Shown here: one piece after another, positions 1 to 11,200 of the stretch
Layout: each line of letters opens with the position of its first letter
Position numbering within the stretch: position 1 is the stretch's first letter
Assembly (NCBI RefSeq): GCF_018332695.1
Contig: NZ_BOQN01000093.1
Coordinates: 1-64,000, forward strand
Source: Paractinoplanes toevensis
Lineage (GTDB): Bacteria > Actinomycetota > Actinomycetes > Mycobacteriales > Micromonosporaceae
Length of the DNA: 64,000 nucleotides
Direction of reading: 5' to 3'
Translations under genes and position numbers: made by a program
The notes under the pieces: model-generated
Databases searched by the model: none
Told to the model about the DNA's origin: nothing
Seen by the model: only the letters and a program-made list of their open reading frames with translations

Positions 1-32
1 CCGTTCGTGGCACAGTCCCCCTATGGGTTTGG

Positions 33-1064
33 TCAAGTGGGGGCTGGTCGAGGTTGGTAGGGAGTTTTGTCGCGGAGCATGGCGAATAGGACGTCGCAGC
101 GGCGTCGAGCTAGGTAGATGAGGGCGGCGTTGTGGCGTTTGCCTTGGGCGCGCTGGCGGTCGTATTAGGCGCGGCTGACCGGGTCGGCCAGGGCGGCGAA
201 CGCGGCGAGGAAGAATGCGCGTTTGAGCTGCTTGTTGCCGCCGCGGGCGGGATGCTCGCCGCGGATACTGCTGCCGGATCGGCGGGTGACCGGCGCCAGT
301 CCGGCATAGGCGGCCAGATGGCCCCGGGGTGGCGAACGAAGTGCCGTCACCGACCTCCAGCAAGATCCTCGCGGCGGTCCTGACGCCGATGCCGGGCATC
401 GAGGTCAGGACCTCGGCAAGAGGGTGCGCATCAAGCATCCTGTCCACTTCGGCGGCGACCTGGTCCCGCTGTTGCAGCACGTCGCGAAGGCTGTCGGCCA
501 GCCTCGGCAGGATCGTTTCGGCTGCGGCACTGCCCGGGACGACGACGGTCTGCTCGTCCAGCGCGGTCATGATCCGCTCGATCAGGCGTTCACCCATGCG
601 CGGCGCGTTCTTGGTGGTGATCGAGAGCAGTTTGCGGCGGCCGGCCTTGCGCAGCCCGGCTGGTCCGCCGCAACGCGACAGCACCTCGAGGACGGCATGG
701 TCCGGGCCGCGTCGGCGATCGCGTAGGCGTCGCGGGCGTCGGTCTTCGCGCTGCCGGGGTGCAGGTCGGCGATCCGGCGCATCGCCAGGCCGGGCAGGTA
801 AGCGACCTGCAGGCCGCAGGCGCGAGCGACAGCGACCGGCAGTGCACCGATCGAGGCCGGCTGGTCGACTACGACCAGCACCGGGCCGTGCTTGGCGAGT
901 TTGCCGAAGACCTGCCGCAGCTTCGCCTCGGTGTTAACCAGTGCGGCGTCGTGCAGCCGCTTGCCGCCCCGATCCAGAGCGACGGCGTGGTGACCGTCCT
1001 TACCGACATCGAGATCGAGGAACACCTGGTAGTCGTCGTGCACCGCATCGCCTCCCCGCGACAT
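33..1064 (-). pseudogene. IS110-family transposase, decayed (copy 1)
   Basis: Reading the minus strand, the N-terminal part (from 1064) shows the DEDD RuvC-like region of IS110 transposases: FLDLDVGKDGHHAVALD, then VVVDQPASIGALPVAVA, and HPGSAKTDARDAYAIAD. The C-terminal part carries the IS116/IS110/IS902 domain, seen as GHLAAYAGLAPVTRRSGSS and NKQLKRAFFLAAFAA. The two parts lie in different frames: frame is lost near 690-700 and again near 320. After DPVSRA a TAA (165-167) stands where the family has a tyrosine codon, yet the frame continues as YDRQRAQGKRHNAALIYLA to a stop at 33-35. These lesions mean no full transposase can be made. It belongs to a different IS110 subgroup from the copy at 44.7-46.0 kb, since the N-terminal sequences differ widely. 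Confidence 0.85.
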
Positions 1065-1305
1065 CGCCCGCTGGCACGATCGCCGATCTGGCGTCGACTG
1101 CCGGCAGCCACGTTACGAAGAGACCAACCCCAACCCTGCGGGCGGCCATGTCCCTATCAGCGGTCCATCGACGCCACCTGGCCCGGCGACAACACCCCCC
1201 GGATCATCCGTACGACAGGGGCGGTAAGTCATACCGGGCCGGGCGACCGAGCAGTCCCCGGCTGGGGACGATCAAAAAGGTAACGGGGCCAGCGCGCCCG
1301 GCGCC
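1065..1305. other. Non-coding stretch upstream of the decayed IS110 transposase
   Basis: No convincing gene is seen on either strand. In the IS110 group the region upstream of the transposase carries the non-coding end and the bridge RNA, so part of this may be a relic of that. I could not identify a specific RNA fold by eye. Confidence 0.3.
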
Positions 1306-1716
1306 TCATCGCGGGTTTCGGACTCCACCCCATCGGAACCGAACGGAGTCGCATTGCAAGTTGTAATTGCCCACGATCGTTCGAATTTCCAACGCGCTCA
1401 CATCCTCTGACGACGGCAGCTCTACGCCGTAGAAAGTCTTAACCGTTCGTGGATCCCATAGGTTCGCACCAAAAGTCAACGAATCCTGCTCGAACACCAG
1501 GCCCTTGACACCCAAAAACTCAAGGTAATACTCTCGGCCACTCCCACAGTCGACGAGAAGAAATGACAGAGTGGGCACGGAATCGCAGGTAAACGTCGCA
1601 GACAGCAGCATGGAGTCGTTGTACATGTCGACCACACCGTCTGGAGTATCACACTCGATGACCTCGATTCCGACAGCCCACGGCGCAAGTCCCACGAAGC
1701 TGAGCATCACTGTCAC
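1306..1716 (-). CDS. Candidate immunity protein for the RHS toxin
   Basis: A 136-residue acidic, soluble-looking protein with no signal peptide and no family that I recognise. Its GTG start (1716-1714) overlaps the stop of the upstream RHS toxin gene in a GTGA tetranucleotide, so the two are translationally coupled; an ATG four codons in is an alternative start. In polymorphic toxin loci the gene directly after the toxin tip usually encodes the cognate immunity protein, which binds and neutralises the C-terminal toxin in the producer and its kin. The role is inferred purely from position, size and coupling. Its base composition is lower in GC than the RHS core, as is usual for exchangeable toxin-immunity modules. 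Confidence 0.6.
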   Translation of the reverse strand: MTVMLSFVGLAPWAVGIEVIECDTPDGVVDMYNDSMLLSATFTCDSVPTLSFLLVDCGSGREYYLEFLGVKGLVFEQDSLTFGANLWDPRTVKTFYGVELPSSEDVSALEIRTIVGNYNLQCDSVRFRWGGVRNPR

Positions 1717-4700
1717 CTAAGCTTCCACCAGAGACGGAACAGGGACAACCATGACGTCGCCCTAACCGGGCCGAAGGCACCGAACGGCGAGGGCGAATTC
1801 GGATGCGGATTGCTGAGCCGAGGCTGCCGCTTCTGATGCGGCACCGGGACCTCCTGGCCGGTCTTCTTCTCGAAGTGAGGCCGGTTGTTCTTTGACGCCA
1901 CATCGTACAAGGTGCGACCGTCACGGTCTTCGACGGGGATACGATTCTTGTCACCATTCATTTTCTTCAGGTACAGTCCGAACCGCTGCTTGAGACCCTG
2001 ATTGTATGACCTGAATCTATCTAGGTATCCGCCACAATTGTGTACAAGCACCGGGATGTCGCCAGCAAGTACATAGTACGTGTGCAGGTCGTCAACGGTG
2101 AGGTTGTGGACGGTGGAAACATCGCCGTAGGCCTGAACGGCGCGGACCGTGACCCGGGTGCCGTCCGGACGCAGCAGTTCCATACCGGGCTTCAGCTGGT
2201 CGGCGTGAAGCCAGGTCTGCTCGTCGGCGACCCAGAACGGATGCCCGTCCGTGGCCGTCATCGTTCCGCCGTCGGTGCTGATCCGGACCAGATCTTTGTC
2301 GCCGTGGCCGGTGATCAACGCCGTCACCGGGCGGGCGCCCTGGTCACCGGTGACCGGATCGTCGGCCACGACCTCGTCGTCCAGTTCGATGTCCTCGATC
2401 GGCTTGGCGCTGCCGTCGGCCATCAGGACCCGGGTGCCCGGCAAGAAGCTGTTCGGCGTCAGGCAGGATTCGCCGACGTCCTCCGCCAGTTCCTTGACCG
2501 AACGACGCTCGGCCTGCCGCGCTCCGGTCTTCACCACGCCCTTGAGCGCGCCGGCCCCCCGAACAGCTGTCTTGGCCTGGCGGACGCCCGGGACCAGGCT
2601 GGCGACGCCGACCGCGCAGTTGAGGGCCTCGCCCTTCGCGCAACTCTTGGCGGTGTCGATCGCGCCGGCCACCGCCGCTACCGCACCGGCGGCCACCGCG
2701 ACCACCTGGGCCGGTGGTGGCAGGAAGGCTGCGACGGTGGCGATCGTGCCGGCGACCGTGGCGATCGTGCCGGCGTTGTTGACGACGGCCTTGGCCGCGG
2801 TGGAAACGCCGCTGGCGACCGCGCTCGCCGCCTTCTTCAGGGCGCCCCAGAACAAGCCATCCGGGTCGGCGAAGGTGGTCGGGTTGTTGTTGGCGTAGGC
2901 GTACGGGTGCAGGCGCTGTGGGTCGTACTCGTCGACCTCGGGGTCTACCGAGATGAAAGCGCCGATGCGCGGGTCGTAGAAGCGAGCGCCCAGCAGGGTC
3001 AGGCCGTTCGGGTCCGCCACTCCGCCGACGAAGCCCTTCTGGCCGGCCGGCCACGGTGCCTGGGTGGAGCGGGCGTTGCCGTACGGGTCGTTGTATTTGA
3101 TCGTGTCGACTCGGGTTACCGCGTTGACCGCCCAGGTCGCGGAGTCCTGGGCATCCGACGCCAGCCAGATGATGTCGCCCTTTTTGCTGGTCGAGTCGGT
3201 GCGGGAGGCGATCGTGTCGCCGGCGTGCTCGTAGTAGCGGGTCGCGGTGGTCCCGGACGTCGGGGTGGTCGTGTATTCATGGCCGTAGACGAAGACGGTG
3301 GCCGCACCGTTGGGGTCGACGCGGGCGATGCGGTTGCCGTCGACGTCGTACACCATGGTGGTGTCGCCCTCGGGGGCGTTGATCTTCGTCAGCTTGCCGT
3401 GCGGGCTCCAGGTGAAGGTCTCGGTGCGGTCGCCGACCTTGCGGTAGGTGAGGTTGCCACGGGTGTCGTAGTCGTAGTGGTCGACCTGGTCACCCGTGGT
3501 GACGGTGCGGGCCGCGTGCGAGCCGTCCTGGTAGTGGTAGTCGGAGACCGCGCCGGTCAGGTGATCGGTGACCCGGTCGCGCGAGCCGTGCTGGTCGAAG
3601 GACCAGGATTTCCAGTACGGCGCCTTACCGCCGGCCGCCGCGGTGCCGCAGGTGGCCGACGCTTGGGACCAGGCTTGGGTGAGGCGTCGCAGGTAGTCGT
3701 AGTCGAAGCACTGCACGTCCTGCTCACCGGCGCGCGGGGCGTCGTCGGCGTCCTGCGGCTGGTTCGCGATGGACCGGACGTTGCCGGCGTCGTCGTACGA
3801 GTACTTGAGCGCGGCGACGTTGGTGACGCTGGCGTCCCGATCGAAGTAGAAGCCGGTCAGCCGGCGGGTCACGTCGTCGTACGTGTAGGTCTGGTAGGTC
3901 TGCGGTGCGGCCGCGCCGAGGGTCCGGCTCAGCGTCTCCCCGTACGGCGAGAAGGTGGCCGCGTTGACGTAGGTGCGGACCGTGCCGGATGGCGACGACG
4001 TGCCCGCGAGTTTGACGACGTTGCCCAGGTCGTCGTAGGTGCGGGTGACGATCTCCCGCTCCATCGGGCCGACCTTCGGCTCGCTGGTACGCCACGGCAG
4101 ACCGTTGACCGTGTACGAACCGGTCCGCGTGTACGTGCCGGCCAGCGCGGTCAGGCCCGGCATGGCGGGAACGACCGACCGGTCGTCGATGACCTGATAC
4201 GCGTCGTTGTACTCGTAGATCTGCCGACTGAACGTGTAGCCGTTGACGATCGAGGTCGTCTTGGTCAGCTGGCCCTTGGCGAGAGTGTCGTACTCCCAGG
4301 TCGCGGCCTTGACACCGTTGAAGTAACGCTCGATCTGCCGGCCCAGGTCGTCGTACGTGGTGGCGACGACGTCGCCGTTGGCGTCGGTCGACTTCACCAC
4401 GTCGTCGGCGTTGTTGTACTCGACCGTCGTGGCGCCCTTGTCCGGGTCGGTCGTCTTGACCTCGCGGCCGCGCAGGTCGTACTCGTACTTCCAGGTGAAC
4501 TCGCCCTTGGCCACCGTGGCCAGGTCACCGCGCGGGGTGTACGTGTACGTCGTGGCGTCGTAGTCGCCGGTGGGCGCCGCCCCGTGGAACTCCCGCTTCT
4601 CGACGACATCGCCGTCGGCGTTCTCGATCTCGACGGTCGGGGTGCCCCCGGCCGGCGGGGTCACCGCCGTCTGCCAGCCCGCCGCGTTGCCGCCGTAAGC

Positions 4701-7700
4701 GGTGGTGGTCGCCCACTTGCGCGTGTTGTGCGACCAGAGAGCCTCCTCGACCACCCGGCCGAGCCGGTCGTAGGTCGAGACCGTGCGGTTGCGGTCCTCC
4801 CCCGGCGTGACCTCCACCAGAGCGTTCCCGGGCGAGCCGGAGAAGTAGTTCTGGTCCGACTCGTAGTCGACCTGGCCGCGGTCGTTGTAACCGGTAGTGG
4901 TGACCAGGCGGGCGCCGCCGAGCGCATCCTCCTGGGTCTGCACCGAGCGGTAGAGCGAGTCGAACAGGCCGATCTCGGTGACGTAGTTGCTGTTCGGGCC
5001 GAGCCGCTTGGTGGTGACGGCGAGCGGGCCGTCGTTGCGGACCAGGTAGCCGAACTCCAGGTTGGGGGTGGCGGTGGCCTTGGCCCGACCGGGCAACCAC
5101 ACCTTGGCGAGCCGGCCCACGGCGTCGTGGGTCAGGTCGGTGCGTTTGTTGTTGGCGTCGAGAATCGAGGCGGGTTCGGCCCAAGCCGGGTTCTGGTCGG
5201 TGACGATCTTGTGACCGAGCGGGTTGACGGTGGTGGTCTGGGTGACCGGGCCGGGGCCGGCCGGCACGTACGCCGTGGTGGTGACCTTGCCGAGCGCATC
5301 GGTGGCGCTGGTGACGCGACCGAGGGCGTCGTAACCGGTGCCGGACGTGGTCGCGTAGGTGGACCCGTTGCTCAGCGTGTCTTCCCTGGTCGGGTGGCCC
5401 TTGGTGGGTGCCGCGCCGAACGTGTCGGAACCGTCGTAGAACGTCCTGACGTCCGAGACGACGTCCGCGGGCCGCGAGGCCGTCTCGGTGCAGGCCTTGG
5501 CCACCGTCTCGGTGCGGGACACGAGGCCGCGCAACCACGGGTCACTACTTCCGACGTACGTATAACGGGTGCACTTCTCGTCGCCTGCCTTTGCCGTGTC
5601 GCCGAGGTCGTTCGACGTCTCGGCCAGGCCCTCGTCGTTGTAGTCGGTGCGCACCTCGGTCTGCCGCCAGACCCCTGCGGCGATCAGCTTCCGGGCCCGC
5701 TGCACGCTGGGCGCGATCCGGAATGCCTGGTCACTTCCGCCGGTGCGGTCCCGCTCGGCGGTTTTCTTGATCCAGTACGCGGTGATCGACGTTTCCGCCA
5801 CCGCGCTGCCGTCGAGGCTGGTCTCCTCCAGGGTGGAGCCGGCCAGGGCCTGGTGGTCGGCGTACGTGGCACCGGTGCTGTCGGTGACCTGAACATTGCG
5901 CTTGGTGCCGTCGGGCAGTGGCTGGTCGTCGAGGCCGCGGTAGAAGCGCTTGCGCGTGGCCAGTACCTTGCCGGTGTCGGTCTGCCCGACCAGCGTGGTG
6001 ACCTGGGTATAGCCGCGCCACTGGCTGTAGGTGCGGTACTTCTTCTTGGTCAGCTCGGCGTCATCCCAGCCCCACAGAACCGTGGTGCCGCCGCCGTCGG
6101 CGGAGTACTGGTAGCGGGTCAGGATCGGCGGCTGGTTGGCGGTCCGCTCGGACTGGGTGATCTCGGTGACCACGTACTTACGGAACCAGTCCATGGTGGG
6201 CTCGTAGTAGCCCTCCGGCGTCCAGTACACCGGGTAGCAGAGCCGGGCATTGCTCTGCGGGGTGGGCAGATCGCCGTAGTCGCAGTCCGGGGCGGAATAG
6301 CTGACCGTGATGTCGGCGCCGGACTCGGTGCGAACATTCTGGACTCGCCAGCGGGAGAACAGCTGGGCGCCGGCGATCGCGTTCACCTGGTTGGTCAGCT
6401 CGACACCGGTGAAGACCACCGGCGGGTCGGTGATGGTGCCGCCGACCAGACCGGCATGGGTGATCTGCTTCAGCCACAGCGACGCCGAGTGGGCCGCCTT
6501 GGGTGCCTTGAACTCGTGGTCGAGCGTCCACGACTCGACCGGCGAGAACGCCGTCCCCGACCGTACCTCGGTCTGGATCTTGGTCAGTCTTTTGATCGAG
6601 AAGAACGTGGGCGCGAGCTTGTCGGTGCAGGGTTCGGCCGCGCACTCCCGGTCCCAGGGCACGTCCGGCCAGTTCGCGGTGACCGGCTTGCCGTCGGTGT
6701 AGCAGGAGGTCGCGAAGCAGCGGTCGGCGGTGCTGAACACGACCCGCGCGGTGGCCGCGACGTCGGAGTAGGCGGTGTTCAAGCCGTACTCGATGCGGTC
6801 GAGGTTGCCGCCCCGGTCGAACGCGACCCGGTTGTCCTTGGCCCCGGCGGCGCCGTAGTGGCCGGTCTCCTTGGTGTAGTAGTAGCGGGTCATGTTGCCG
6901 TCGGTGTCGACCTGCTTGTCCAGCAGCCAGCGCCAGGCCTGGGCGCACGACGAGTCCTTGAACGCCGTCGCGTGGCAGGACTCGCCGTCGTGGTTGCCGA
7001 AGACCGGCACGGTCCAGCGCGAGTTGGCGGTGCCCGGCTCGGCGGCGAAGTAGTTCTTGGTGCCGTCCGGGGTGGTGATAACCCAGCGCTCGGTGGTGGC
7101 GGCGTCCTTGGTGGCGGCCGCACCGGCGAACTCAACCTTCCAGTTGCCGTCCTGCGCCGGGCGCCAGGCTCCGGTCGCGTCGTCCTTGACCAGGCCGACG
7201 TTGGCGCCGCCGAGCGAGACCGTGATGTTCGGGGAGGTCCCCTTCCAGCACTGGTCGGCGGTCTTGGAGTCCTTGTTGTTGGGGTCCTTGTCGGCGACCT
7301 TGTCCAGGTCCTCCGAGCAGGTGGCGTAGGTGCGCTCGACGAAACCGGGCGAGTAGTCCCAGCCGTCGCCGGCCCAGGACGCCTGGTTGTTACGGCCCGC
7401 GGTGCGCCCGTCGACCATCTGCGAGGAGTAGTTGAGCGCGATCTCCGGGGTCGGGCCTTCGGCCGGTGGCAGCCGGATCGCGTTGGTGTAGGTGAACGCG
7501 CCCGAACTGTCGCCGGCCGACCAACTGCCGGACGCCTGCAGGTCACTGGCCTTGTAGTCGCCCTCGCCCGACTCGTCGGTGGCGGCCACGGCCACCAGCG
7601 TGGTGGCGGCCGACACCGACAGCGTGGCCGACAGCGTGGACGTGCCGGCGTCGCGCTCGGTACCGACCGGCGTGGTTGCCTGGCAGTCGGAGCGCTCCGG

Positions 7701-8237
7701 CGTGCTGAGCGCACAGCCCGGCAGGGTGACCAGGCCGAGCCGGCTGGCCCAGTCACCGCCGTACAGGCCGGCGAACTCGTCGTAGCCCAACGAGGCGTCG
7801 ACCTCGCCCGGCCCGTCCGCGGTGATCGTGAGGGCCGGACCGCTCAGGCCCAGGCTGGTGGACTGCTCCTGGGGCAACGTCGACACCCATACGCGATCGG
7901 GGGTCTTCTTGCCCGGCACCGCCGCAACCGTGACCTTCATGGCCCCGGCCTTCCCGGTAGCCGACCGCCGGTTGGCGGAGGCCAGACTGAGATCCACCGA
8001 TCCCGTTGCCGGCCAGCCCGCGGTGGAGCCGGTCCAGTGGCCGCCGTCATCGGCCAGCGGCACCACCGTGGTCCGGGCCGTGTGGGCATCGGTCGCGGCC
8101 ACCTGATCCACCGCGCGGCTGCCGGACAGCTCCGGCGCCACCCAGTGGTAGATGAGGAAAGACGTTGCCATCAGGGCCGACACACTCAAGGCCAGTCGGC
8201 GACGGGCCGGGGAGAAGACGTTTCGCTGCTGTGACAT
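1713..8237 (-). CDS. RHS/YD-repeat polymorphic toxin with HINT domain
   Basis: A 2174-residue secreted or surface toxin. A hydrophobic stretch at about 13-33 (ALSVSALMATSFLIYHW) is a signal or membrane anchor. The middle is a long YD/RHS repeat array (YDxxGR-type units, about 900-1750) that forms the toxin-enclosing shell, ending in the RHS core with DPRIGAFISVDPEVDEYDP and YAYANNNPTTFADPDGL near 1780. An Ala-rich hydrophobic linker follows. A HINT domain spans about 1925-2067, from Cys in CLTPNSFLPGTRVLMADGS to LVHNC, with the TxxH motif in TATDGHPFW; it should release the C-terminal tip. The tip is about 107 residues (2068-2174), basic, with PHFEKKTGQEVPVPH; its toxin class is not recognised. 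The upstream LamG gene ends 27 bp before it and likely shares its transcript. Confidence 0.93.
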   Translation of the reverse strand: MSQQRNVFSPARRRLALSVSALMATSFLIYHWVAPELSGSRAVDQVAATDAHTARTTVVPLADDGGHWTGSTAGWPATGSVDLSLASANRRSATGKAGAMKVTVAAVPGKKTPDRVWVSTLPQEQSTSLGLSGPALTITADGPGEVDASLGYDEFAGLYGGDWASRLGLVTLPGCALSTPERSDCQATTPVGTERDAGTSTLSATLSVSAATTLVAVAATDESGEGDYKASDLQASGSWSAGDSSGAFTYTNAIRLPPAEGPTPEIALNYSSQMVDGRTAGRNNQASWAGDGWDYSPGFVERTYATCSEDLDKVADKDPNNKDSKTADQCWKGTSPNITVSLGGANVGLVKDDATGAWRPAQDGNWKVEFAGAAATKDAATTERWVITTPDGTKNYFAAEPGTANSRWTVPVFGNHDGESCHATAFKDSSCAQAWRWLLDKQVDTDGNMTRYYYTKETGHYGAAGAKDNRVAFDRGGNLDRIEYGLNTAYSDVAATARVVFSTADRCFATSCYTDGKPVTANWPDVPWDRECAAEPCTDKLAPTFFSIKRLTKIQTEVRSGTAFSPVESWTLDHEFKAPKAAHSASLWLKQITHAGLVGGTITDPPVVFTGVELTNQVNAIAGAQLFSRWRVQNVRTESGADITVSYSAPDCDYGDLPTPQSNARLCYPVYWTPEGYYEPTMDWFRKYVVTEITQSERTANQPPILTRYQYSADGGGTTVLWGWDDAELTKKKYRTYSQWRGYTQVTTLVGQTDTGKVLATRKRFYRGLDDQPLPDGTKRNVQVTDSTGATYADHQALAGSTLEETSLDGSAVAETSITAYWIKKTAERDRTGGSDQAFRIAPSVQRARKLIAAGVWRQTEVRTDYNDEGLAETSNDLGDTAKAGDEKCTRYTYVGSSDPWLRGLVSRTETVAKACTETASRPADVVSDVRTFYDGSDTFGAAPTKGHPTREDTLSNGSTYATTSGTGYDALGRVTSATDALGKVTTTAYVPAGPGPVTQTTTVNPLGHKIVTDQNPAWAEPASILDANNKRTDLTHDAVGRLAKVWLPGRAKATATPNLEFGYLVRNDGPLAVTTKRLGPNSNYVTEIGLFDSLYRSVQTQEDALGGARLVTTTGYNDRGQVDYESDQNYFSGSPGNALVEVTPGEDRNRTVSTYDRLGRVVEEALWSHNTRKWATTTAYGGNAAGWQTAVTPPAGGTPTVEIENADGDVVEKREFHGAAPTGDYDATTYTYTPRGDLATVAKGEFTWKYEYDLRGREVKTTDPDKGATTVEYNNADDVVKSTDANGDVVATTYDDLGRQIERYFNGVKAATWEYDTLAKGQLTKTTSIVNGYTFSRQIYEYNDAYQVIDDRSVVPAMPGLTALAGTYTRTGSYTVNGLPWRTSEPKVGPMEREIVTRTYDDLGNVVKLAGTSSPSGTVRTYVNAATFSPYGETLSRTLGAAAPQTYQTYTYDDVTRRLTGFYFDRDASVTNVAALKYSYDDAGNVRSIANQPQDADDAPRAGEQDVQCFDYDYLRRLTQAWSQASATCGTAAAGGKAPYWKSWSFDQHGSRDRVTDHLTGAVSDYHYQDGSHAARTVTTGDQVDHYDYDTRGNLTYRKVGDRTETFTWSPHGKLTKINAPEGDTTMVYDVDGNRIARVDPNGAATVFVYGHEYTTTPTSGTTATRYYEHAGDTIASRTDSTSKKGDIIWLASDAQDSATWAVNAVTRVDTIKYNDPYGNARSTQAPWPAGQKGFVGGVADPNGLTLLGARFYDPRIGAFISVDPEVDEYDPQRLHPYAYANNNPTTFADPDGLFWGALKKAASAVASGVSTAAKAVVNNAGTIATVAGTIATVAAFLPPPAQVVAVAAGAVAAVAGAIDTAKSCAKGEALNCAVGVASLVPGVRQAKTAVRGAGALKGVVKTGARQAERRSVKELAEDVGESCLTPNSFLPGTRVLMADGSAKPIEDIELDDEVVADDPVTGDQGARPVTALITGHGDKDLVRISTDGGTMTATDGHPFWVADEQTWLHADQLKPGMELLRPDGTRVTVRAVQAYGDVSTVHNLTVDDLHTYYVLAGDIPVLVHNCGGYLDRFRSYNQGLKQRFGLYLKKMNGDKNRIPVEDRDGRTLYDVASKNNRPHFEKKTGQEVPVPHQKRQPRLSNPHPNSPSPFGAFGPVRATSWLSLFRLWWKLR

Positions 8238-8264
8238 CGAAGACTCCGTCAGATCGTCGCGCGG

Positions 8265-11200
8265 TCAGGCCGAGGCGAGGTTGGCGACGATGTCGCCCTC
8301 GACGGCATTGGTCCAGATCCGGGTGTCGTCAATGAGGCCGCCGAGATAGCCGGACAACTGGCCACCCTTGGTGGCGGCACAGCCGATGGTCAGCGGGCCG
8401 TCCGCGTGCCAGGTCACGGGCGGCCCAGCGACATCGGCTGCGCCTTGACGGACACCGTTCACGTACAGGCGAAGCGAGTTCGTCCCGAGGTCGTAGGTCG
8501 CCGCGAGATGGGTCCACGCGCCTGGCTCCGCCGCTGCGTCGGAACGCACTTCGGAGAGCGTCGTGCTCCCGTCGCTGTGTGGCATCACGAACCGCCAGCG
8601 GGCCGCCGTGCCGTCGTACTCGAGCCGGAAGGCCTGCCCGGCCGCACCGGACTGGGCCAGCAGAGTGCGGGTGCCACCGAGTTCGTCGAGCAGCACCCAG
8701 GTCGCGACCGTGAAAGAGCCGTCGGTGCGGACCGCCGGCCCGGACGACGCGGCACACGAATTGCCGGTCAGGTCGAGGCTCAGCGAGCTGTCCGGGGTGT
8801 TGCCCCGGTCATCGCCCCATCCGTACTCGCCCGCGATGGTGAGGTCACGGTGGTTACCGGACAGGTCCTGCAGGTAGGTCGGCTCGTCGGAACTCGGACC
8901 GTCGAACGGCCAACGGCCCTCCAGTTTCACCGGCCTCTTGTTACCGCGCACCGCCGCGATATCCGCGTCGGTCAACGCGCCACGCCACACCTGCACGTCG
9001 GAGATGGCGCCGGCGACCAGGTCGGCCGGGCCGTCGTTGAACTTCGAGCAGCCGATCACCAGCGGGCCGGTGGCGTCCCAGAGGGCGGGGGCGCCGATCC
9101 GGGTGACCAGCTTGCCGTCGAAGTACAACGCCATCGTCCGGCTGGTCGCGTCGTAGACCGCGGCAAGGTGGATCCACTTGCCGACGTTCGCGGCGAACGA
9201 ACCCTCTGCGGTATAGGCGTTGTACGCGGTGCTGTCGTTGCTGTCGCCGTTCTTCAGGTGAAAGGAGAAACGGCCATCGCGGGCGCCTAGATACCAGGAA
9301 CCGATGTGCTGACCTTCCTGGCTGACGAAGGTCTGGAACTGGGCGTCGCCGCTGGTGATCCGGCCCCAGACCGCGACGCTGAACGACTCGTCGGTGTGAA
9401 TCACCGAACGGGAGGTGCGGACACACTGGTCGGCGGTGTGGTTCATGTCGAGCGCCGAGTTGGTGTGGCCGAACTGGTCGTCGGTGTAGGTCGCGCCGTC
9501 CCGGACAGTAGCCGGGTTGTCCGCGACGACCAGGTTGGTTCCGGCGGGCCGCTCCTCATCCTGCTTGAATTCGAAAGCGGCGGCCGGCCCCGCGGGCAGC
9601 TCGGTGGCGGCCCGGCGGATCTGCTCCTCCGAGAGCAGCCCCTGCCACACACCCACGTTGTCGATCTCGCCGTTCATCTCGTAGCCGCCGAAGCCGGTGG
9701 AGCTGCCGGCGCAGCCGATCCGGAGGCCGTTACCGTTCCAGAAGCCGTTCGGCGCGGCCGCTTCGGCCGCGAGTGTTCCGTTGACGTAAAGACGCACCAG
9801 CTTCGCGACCGGGTCGGCGGTCATAGCGAGGTGCTGCCAGGTGTTCAACGGTGGGCTGGACGGGGCGATGGCGTTCAGCCAGCCCGGCGAGTCGGAGTCC
9901 GCCGTGGTGTACGAGACCTCCCATCTGTCCAGTAACGGGTTGTATTCGATCATCAGGCTGACCATCCGGTTGCCGGTGATCGCCGCAAGGGTGCGGTAAT
10001 TGCTCTTGTCGTGGAGCTTTGCCCAGCCGGCGATGGTGAATTCGCCGTCGCTGCGGACCACCCCGCCGGTGCCCGTGCACCCCGCGCCGGTAACCCCGAG
10101 GGCCGCAGTCGGGTGACCGGCGCGGTCCGGCCCGAAGGTCGCGTCTCCATGCAGGGTGAGATCATGGCCGGCGCCGGAATCGTCCCGCGCGTCCTCGTTG
10201 AACCGGTACGCGGCGACCGGTTCAGCGGCGGTGATCCGCCCCGTGAAGAAGTTGAACTCGGTGCGGTCGGAGATGTTGCCGGCGTTGTCCCGCGCCCACA
10301 CGTACACGCTGGTGCGCCCGGCCGCGACCGCGAAGCTGATGCTCGCGGTGCCGGTCGAGGTCACTGAGGCCTGCTCGGCGTCGACCCCGATCCCGTACGC
10401 GAAACGCTGCATACCCGAACCGGCATCGGAGGACGAGAACTCGAGGGTGACGGTGTCACCCTCCTTCGGCGCGCCCGTGGAGGTGCGCCGGACGTACGGC
10501 GCTGTCGGTTTGGTGGCGTCGACCCGGAAGTAGCAGGTGCCCGACCAGCCGGTCGAGTCGACGTTGTCGGTGCCGAGGACGTGCCAGTTGTAGGCGCCGT
10601 CGTTCAGGTTGCCGGTGGTCCAGCCCGCCTCGGTGTTGGCGGCGACGAAACCGGAGGTGTACGTGCTGGTGGTCGGCCCGGTCACGCCGAACTTGACCCG
10701 CACCGTGCCGTCGGCGTCGGCCGCCTTGCCGTACAGCAGCGGGGTGTTGTCGTTGATCCACGGCCCCGGCGAAGCGGAGCAGTTACCGCCCGGGCTGGTG
10801 CGGGTGGCCACCGGACTGGACGGCTTCGACTGGTACTCGGCGAGCAGTTTCACGTCACCGGGCTTGAGCTTGATCCAGTTGCCGCCGCTCTCGGTCGGCA
10901 CCCGGAAACCGAAGCCGATGGCGGCCCCGTTCGCGTCCGCGACCGACTGCAGCTTGGTCTTGACGTCGGTGGTGAACTTGACCCAGTTCGGGTTCTGACC
11001 GCAGCTGCTGCCGTTCGCCTTGACCGTCACCGTCTGCAGGCTGTCCAGCCACTGACCGGACATACCGTCCCAGGTCGGGGTGTGCCCGTCGATCGTGCCG
11101 GTGTGCCACAGCGTCAGCGACTCACCCGCGCAGGACGCGCTGTGGGTGGCGTACGCCTCGACGCTCGGCGTGTTGATCACCCGCTTGCCCTTGAGCGCGG

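Noticed and set aside
2040..8234. Very long plus-strand open frame (about 2060 codons) opposite the RHS gene
   Set aside because: It is the antisense shadow of the GC-rich RHS gene; its product is low-complexity, Arg/Gly/Val-rich, with no domain.
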